This document shows, piece after piece, positions 15,215 to 17,857 of a stretch of DNA of 17,857 nucleotides (position 1 is its first letter; each line of letters starts with the position of its first letter). Position numbers and translations under genes: made by a program. Source of the DNA: Gammaproteobacteria bacterium (GTDB lineage: Bacteria; Pseudomonadota; Gammaproteobacteria; Eutrophobiales; Eutrophobiaceae); contig QNEM01000013.1 in assembly GCA_003645215.1 (NCBI GenBank), forward strand, positions 1 to 17,857. Direction: 5' to 3'. The notes under the pieces are model-generated. The model was not told where the DNA came from and made no database searches. It saw only the letters and a program-made list of their open reading frames with translations.

Positions 15215-16489
15215 CTATATTTCTTTCATCACTTCACGTGCAGCGCTAATGGTTCTGTCAATATCTTCATCAGTGTGCGCCTTTGAAACAAAGCCTGCTT
15301 CGAAGGAAGAGGGCGCCAGGTAGATGCCTTGCTCTAGCATACCGTGGAAGAAGGTGTTGAAGCGTTCCTGATTGCAGCTCATGACTTGATCAAACGAAGA
15401 AACAGAATCTGCTTCGCTGAAGAATAATCCGAACATGCCACCGACTGCATTGGTGGTAAAAGGAATGCCTGCTGCATCTGCTACTTCCTGCAATCCATTA
15501 ACCAGGGTATTGGTTGTCTCTGTCAATTCTTCAAAGAAGTCTGGTGCAGTGATGAGGTTTAATGTAGTAAGTCCTGCACTCATCGCTACCGGGTTTCCAG
15601 ATAGTGTGCCTGCCTGGTAAACTGGGCCATCAGGTGCGATGTGGTTCATGATATCTTCACGACCACCAAAGGCACCGACCGGCATGCCACCACCGATGAC
15701 TTTACCTAATACAGTCAGGTCAGGGGTGATGTCATAGATTGATTGCGCACCACCAAGGGCAACACGGAAACCAGACATGACTTCATCAAAGATGAGCACA
15801 CTCTGATGTTGATCACAGACACGGCGTAATGTTTCAAGAAATTCCTGTGTGCCAGGGATGCAATTCATATTGCCAGCAATCGGCTCCACGATAATGGCCG
15901 CAATTTGATCACCGATTTCTTTAAACAGTTCTTCAATCTGTTCTGGATTGTTATAACTCGATGTGAGTGTATGTTGGGCGAGATCTGCAGGTACGCCAGG
16001 TGATGTTGGCACACCCAGTGTCAATGCACCTGAGCCGGCTTTAACCAGTAATGAATCTGCATGACCGTGATAACAGCCTTCGAATTTAACGATTTTGTCT
16101 CTACCGGTGAAACCGCGCGCGAGTCGGATCGCACTCATGGCAGCCTCTGTACCTGAGCTAACCATGCGTACCTTTTTAATATTTGGCATGATTTCACAAA
16201 TCTTGTTGGCCATTTGTGTCTCAAGTTCTGTCGGTGCACCAAAACTGAGTCCATTGGCTGCAGTTTCCTGTACTGCCTTGATGACATCGGGGTGAGCGTG
16301 ACCAAGGACCATGGGGCCCCATGAACCTACGTAATCAATATATTGTTTGCCATTACTGTCAAAAACATATGCCCCCCTGGCTTTGGCCAGGAATACCGGA
16401 TCACCACCCACCGATTTGAATGCGCGAACTGGCGAGTTAACACCACCGGGGATGTGTTCTTGTGCTGCTTTAAATAAATTCTTTGTCAT
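15215..16489 (-). CDS. hemL: Glutamate-1-semialdehyde 2,1-aminomutase HemL
   Basis: HemL is a PLP enzyme that converts glutamate-1-semialdehyde to 5-aminolevulinate in the C5 route to heme. The 424-residue protein (E. coli: 426) has the N-terminal HIPGGVNSPVRAFK, the SSGTEAAMSAIRLARG block and YHGHADSLLVKAGSG. It also has FDEVMSGFR and the PLP-binding Lys263 in VLGKVIGGGMPVGAFGG, then YQAGTLSGNPVAM. The ATG overlaps the thiE stop codon as ATGA (16486-16489), so translation is probably coupled. The gene converges on the SIMPL gene across an 82-base gap in which no convincing terminator is visible. Confidence 0.98.
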   Translation of the reverse strand: MTKNLFKAAQEHIPGGVNSPVRAFKSVGGDPVFLAKARGAYVFDSNGKQYIDYVGSWGPMVLGHAHPDVIKAVQETAANGLSFGAPTELETQMANKICEIMPNIKKVRMVSSGTEAAMSAIRLARGFTGRDKIVKFEGCYHGHADSLLVKAGSGALTLGVPTSPGVPADLAQHTLTSSYNNPEQIEELFKEIGDQIAAIIVEPIAGNMNCIPGTQEFLETLRRVCDQHQSVLIFDEVMSGFRVALGGAQSIYDITPDLTVLGKVIGGGMPVGAFGGREDIMNHIAPDGPVYQAGTLSGNPVAMSAGLTTLNLITAPDFFEELTETTNTLVNGLQEVADAAGIPFTTNAVGGMFGLFFSEADSVSSFDQVMSCNQERFNTFFHGMLEQGIYLAPSSFEAGFVSKAHTDEDIDRTISAAREVMKEI

Positions 16490-17106
16490 GATTCAGTCTT
16501 AAACATATTTATGTATTTTGTTGTTGTATTAAACGGGGTTTCTGACGCATATAGTCCGCTAATAACAGCCAGCATATCGGCCCCCGCCTCAATTAAAGAC
16601 TGTCCATTTTCCGGTGTAATGCCGCCAATGGCAACCACAGGGAGCTTAAATCTTTGTTTGGCTGTTTGAATTATCTCAGGTGTCGCATGGGCTGCATCAG
16701 GTTTGCTGGGTGAGGAGAAGAATGCACCGAAAGCGATATAGTCAGCGCCGGACTTTGAGGCTTGTTGTGCACGATCCAGATCGTTATAACAGGAATAACC
16801 AATTATCGCCTTATTGCCCAGTCGTTCTCTTGCGTCAGCAATAGTCGAATCAGTCTTGCCCAAATGGACGCCATCGGCACCTGTTTGAACTGCGAGGGCA
16901 ATATCATCATTAATAATCAGAGGCACTGAATATTGTCGGCATAATGTGTAGAGTTCTTCGGCTTCGGCAATCCGTGTGTTTTCATCTGCCTGTTTATTTC
17001 TATATTGCAGAAGTCTTGCACCTGCGCGCAGGATTTCCTCAGTCCTGGCAAGCATTGTTTCTGTGCTGAGGTTAGCCGTATCAGTAATGGCATAAAGCCC
17101 TTTCAT
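16486..17106 (-). CDS. thiE: Thiamine-phosphate synthase ThiE
   Basis: ThiE joins HMP pyrophosphate and thiazole phosphate to give thiamine phosphate. The 206-residue TIM-barrel protein shows the family motifs in order: LLQYRNK, LIINDDIALA, GVHLGKTD, IGYSCYN, DYIAFGAFFSSPSKPDA and VVAIGGITPENG. I chose the ATG at 17106 (MKGLYAITD), the usual family beginning, rather than an in-frame TTG at 17118 only two bases after the thiD stop. The upstream site is weak (GAGA), consistent with coupling to thiD, 14 bases away. Confidence 0.96.
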   Translation of the reverse strand: MKGLYAITDTANLSTETMLARTEEILRAGARLLQYRNKQADENTRIAEAEELYTLCRQYSVPLIINDDIALAVQTGADGVHLGKTDSTIADARERLGNKAIIGYSCYNDLDRAQQASKSGADYIAFGAFFSSPSKPDAAHATPEIIQTAKQRFKLPVVAIGGITPENGQSLIEAGADMLAVISGLYASETPFNTTTKYINMFKTES

Positions 17107-17120
17107 TTCGAATCTCAAAA

Positions 17121-17857
17121 CTATTTAATTTCTGACTGTTGAAAAAAGCGATTCGGGTGTATTTGTCCCTTGCCCAGCGTTAGACCGTGCTTGAGACTGG
17201 CCCAGGTGAATTCCTGTGCTTGTTCAACTGCTGTGGTGAGTTCAATATTTTTTGCAAGATTTGCACTGATCGCAGAGGCCAGTGTGCAACCTGATCCATG
17301 AAAACTCCCAGGTAAACGCTCATAGGTAAATGTTTGAGTCTGTCCATCTTCTTGATAAAGATGATTAATGATTTCTATGTCAGATGTCTCTGCAGATGTT
17401 ATTAATATATTCTTACAGCCCATCTCAAGAAATCTTTCAGCGGCGGCTTGTGGTGTCGGTGCCCCGGTTAGTTGCAATGCTTCATCGAGATTGGGGGTGA
17501 TCACCGTAGTAACAGGCAATAGCAGCTCGGAGATTAAAGAACACATCTGTTCATTCGAAAAATCATGGCCTGTTGTTGATTGCAGAACCGGATCAAATAT
17601 TACCGGAAAAGTTACATCTGCGATCAATTCATGAATCGCGTGTATCAGTTCCTGAGAACCAATCGCGCCGATTTTACAGGCATCGATCCTTATATCCTTA
17701 AGTACCAGCTTGCCCTGAGTGAGAAAATCTTCCGCAACTTGAGGAAGATGGTAAGAAAATGATTGTGTATTTTGAGCTGTTAGTGAGGTGATAACCGAAG
17801 TCGCAATACATCCATGTGCTGCCAGCGTTTCAATGTCGGCTTGAATACCCGCACCAC
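17121..17857 (-). CDS. thiD: Hydroxymethylpyrimidine (phospho)kinase ThiD, 3' part (N-terminus outside window)
   Basis: ThiD phosphorylates HMP and HMP-phosphate to HMP pyrophosphate, the substrate of ThiE. The frame is open to the window edge. Reading back from it gives the family start GAGIQADIETLAAHG, then SVITSLTAQNTQ and ACKIGAIGS, then VIFDPVLQSTTGHDF, ITPNLDEALQLTG, and the phosphate-binding GSFHGSGCTLASAISANLA near the C-terminus with its conserved Cys. About 245 residues are present, so only roughly 10-20 N-terminal residues lie outside. A shorter reading from an internal TTG at 17627 would drop the substrate-binding N-terminal half. The order thiD-thiE-hemL is common in gammaproteobacteria. 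Confidence 0.95.
   Translation of the reverse strand, partial: GAGIQADIETLAAHGCIATSVITSLTAQNTQSFSYHLPQVAEDFLTQGKLVLKDIRIDACKIGAIGSQELIHAIHELIADVTFPVIFDPVLQSTTGHDFSNEQMCSLISELLLPVTTVITPNLDEALQLTGAPTPQAAAERFLEMGCKNILITSAETSDIEIINHLYQEDGQTQTFTYERLPGSFHGSGCTLASAISANLAKNIELTTAVEQAQEFTWASLKHGLTLGKGQIHPNRFFQQSEIK

Noticed and set aside
1..17857. Search for a parS site near parAB
   Set aside because: No good match to the conserved palindrome was seen by eye; CACGTG-containing stretches near 6075 and 15236 lack the flanking arms.

Overview
This window is a conserved chromosomal segment of a gammaproteobacterium of moderate GC. The case rests on gene order (rsmG-parA-parB-atpIBEFHAGDC-glmU, the classic replication-origin-proximal block) and on proteins that read like the E. 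coli or Pseudomonas versions over their full length: AtpA 513 aa, AtpG 287 aa, GlmU, HemL and ActP. No genus can be named from the sequence alone. I see no rRNA, tRNA, insertion sequence, prophage or CRISPR array. No stretch longer than about 200 bases lacks a gene.

Layout. (1) Positions 2-2214, + strand: the 3' part of rsmG (16S rRNA methyltransferase), then parA and parB for chromosome segregation. (2) 2281-9636, + strand: the complete F1Fo ATP synthase operon. It has a good sigma70-like promoter before atpI and a strong intrinsic terminator after atpC. The genes run atpI, B, E, F, H, A, G, D, C, with proton-type c and a subunits. (3) 9666-11027: glmU, which makes UDP-GlcNAc for the cell envelope. 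(4) 11103-15132, + strand: a tightly packed run of five genes. They encode a nitrilase-superfamily amidohydrolase, an RraA/HMG-aldolase-fold protein, a DUF485 membrane protein, an ActP-type acetate/monocarboxylate sodium symporter and an exported SIMPL-domain protein. This looks like a carboxylate uptake and processing unit. (5) 15215-17857, - strand: hemL, thiE and the 3' part of thiD, convergent with region 4 and linked by very short gaps or overlaps.

The main anomaly is in atpD. The beta-subunit reading frame is conserved from 7673 to 9088 with no length change, but codon 103 (7979-7981) is TAA. The downstream frame still encodes the Walker A motif and the rest of the catalytic subunit. 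TAA ends at least ten other genes here, so it is not simply reassigned. A consensus base error, a strain-specific nonsense mutation and readthrough or re-initiation all remain possible; the first is the most economical. Otherwise the window is ordinary, well-preserved housekeeping DNA. I found no convincing new defence or mobile system.
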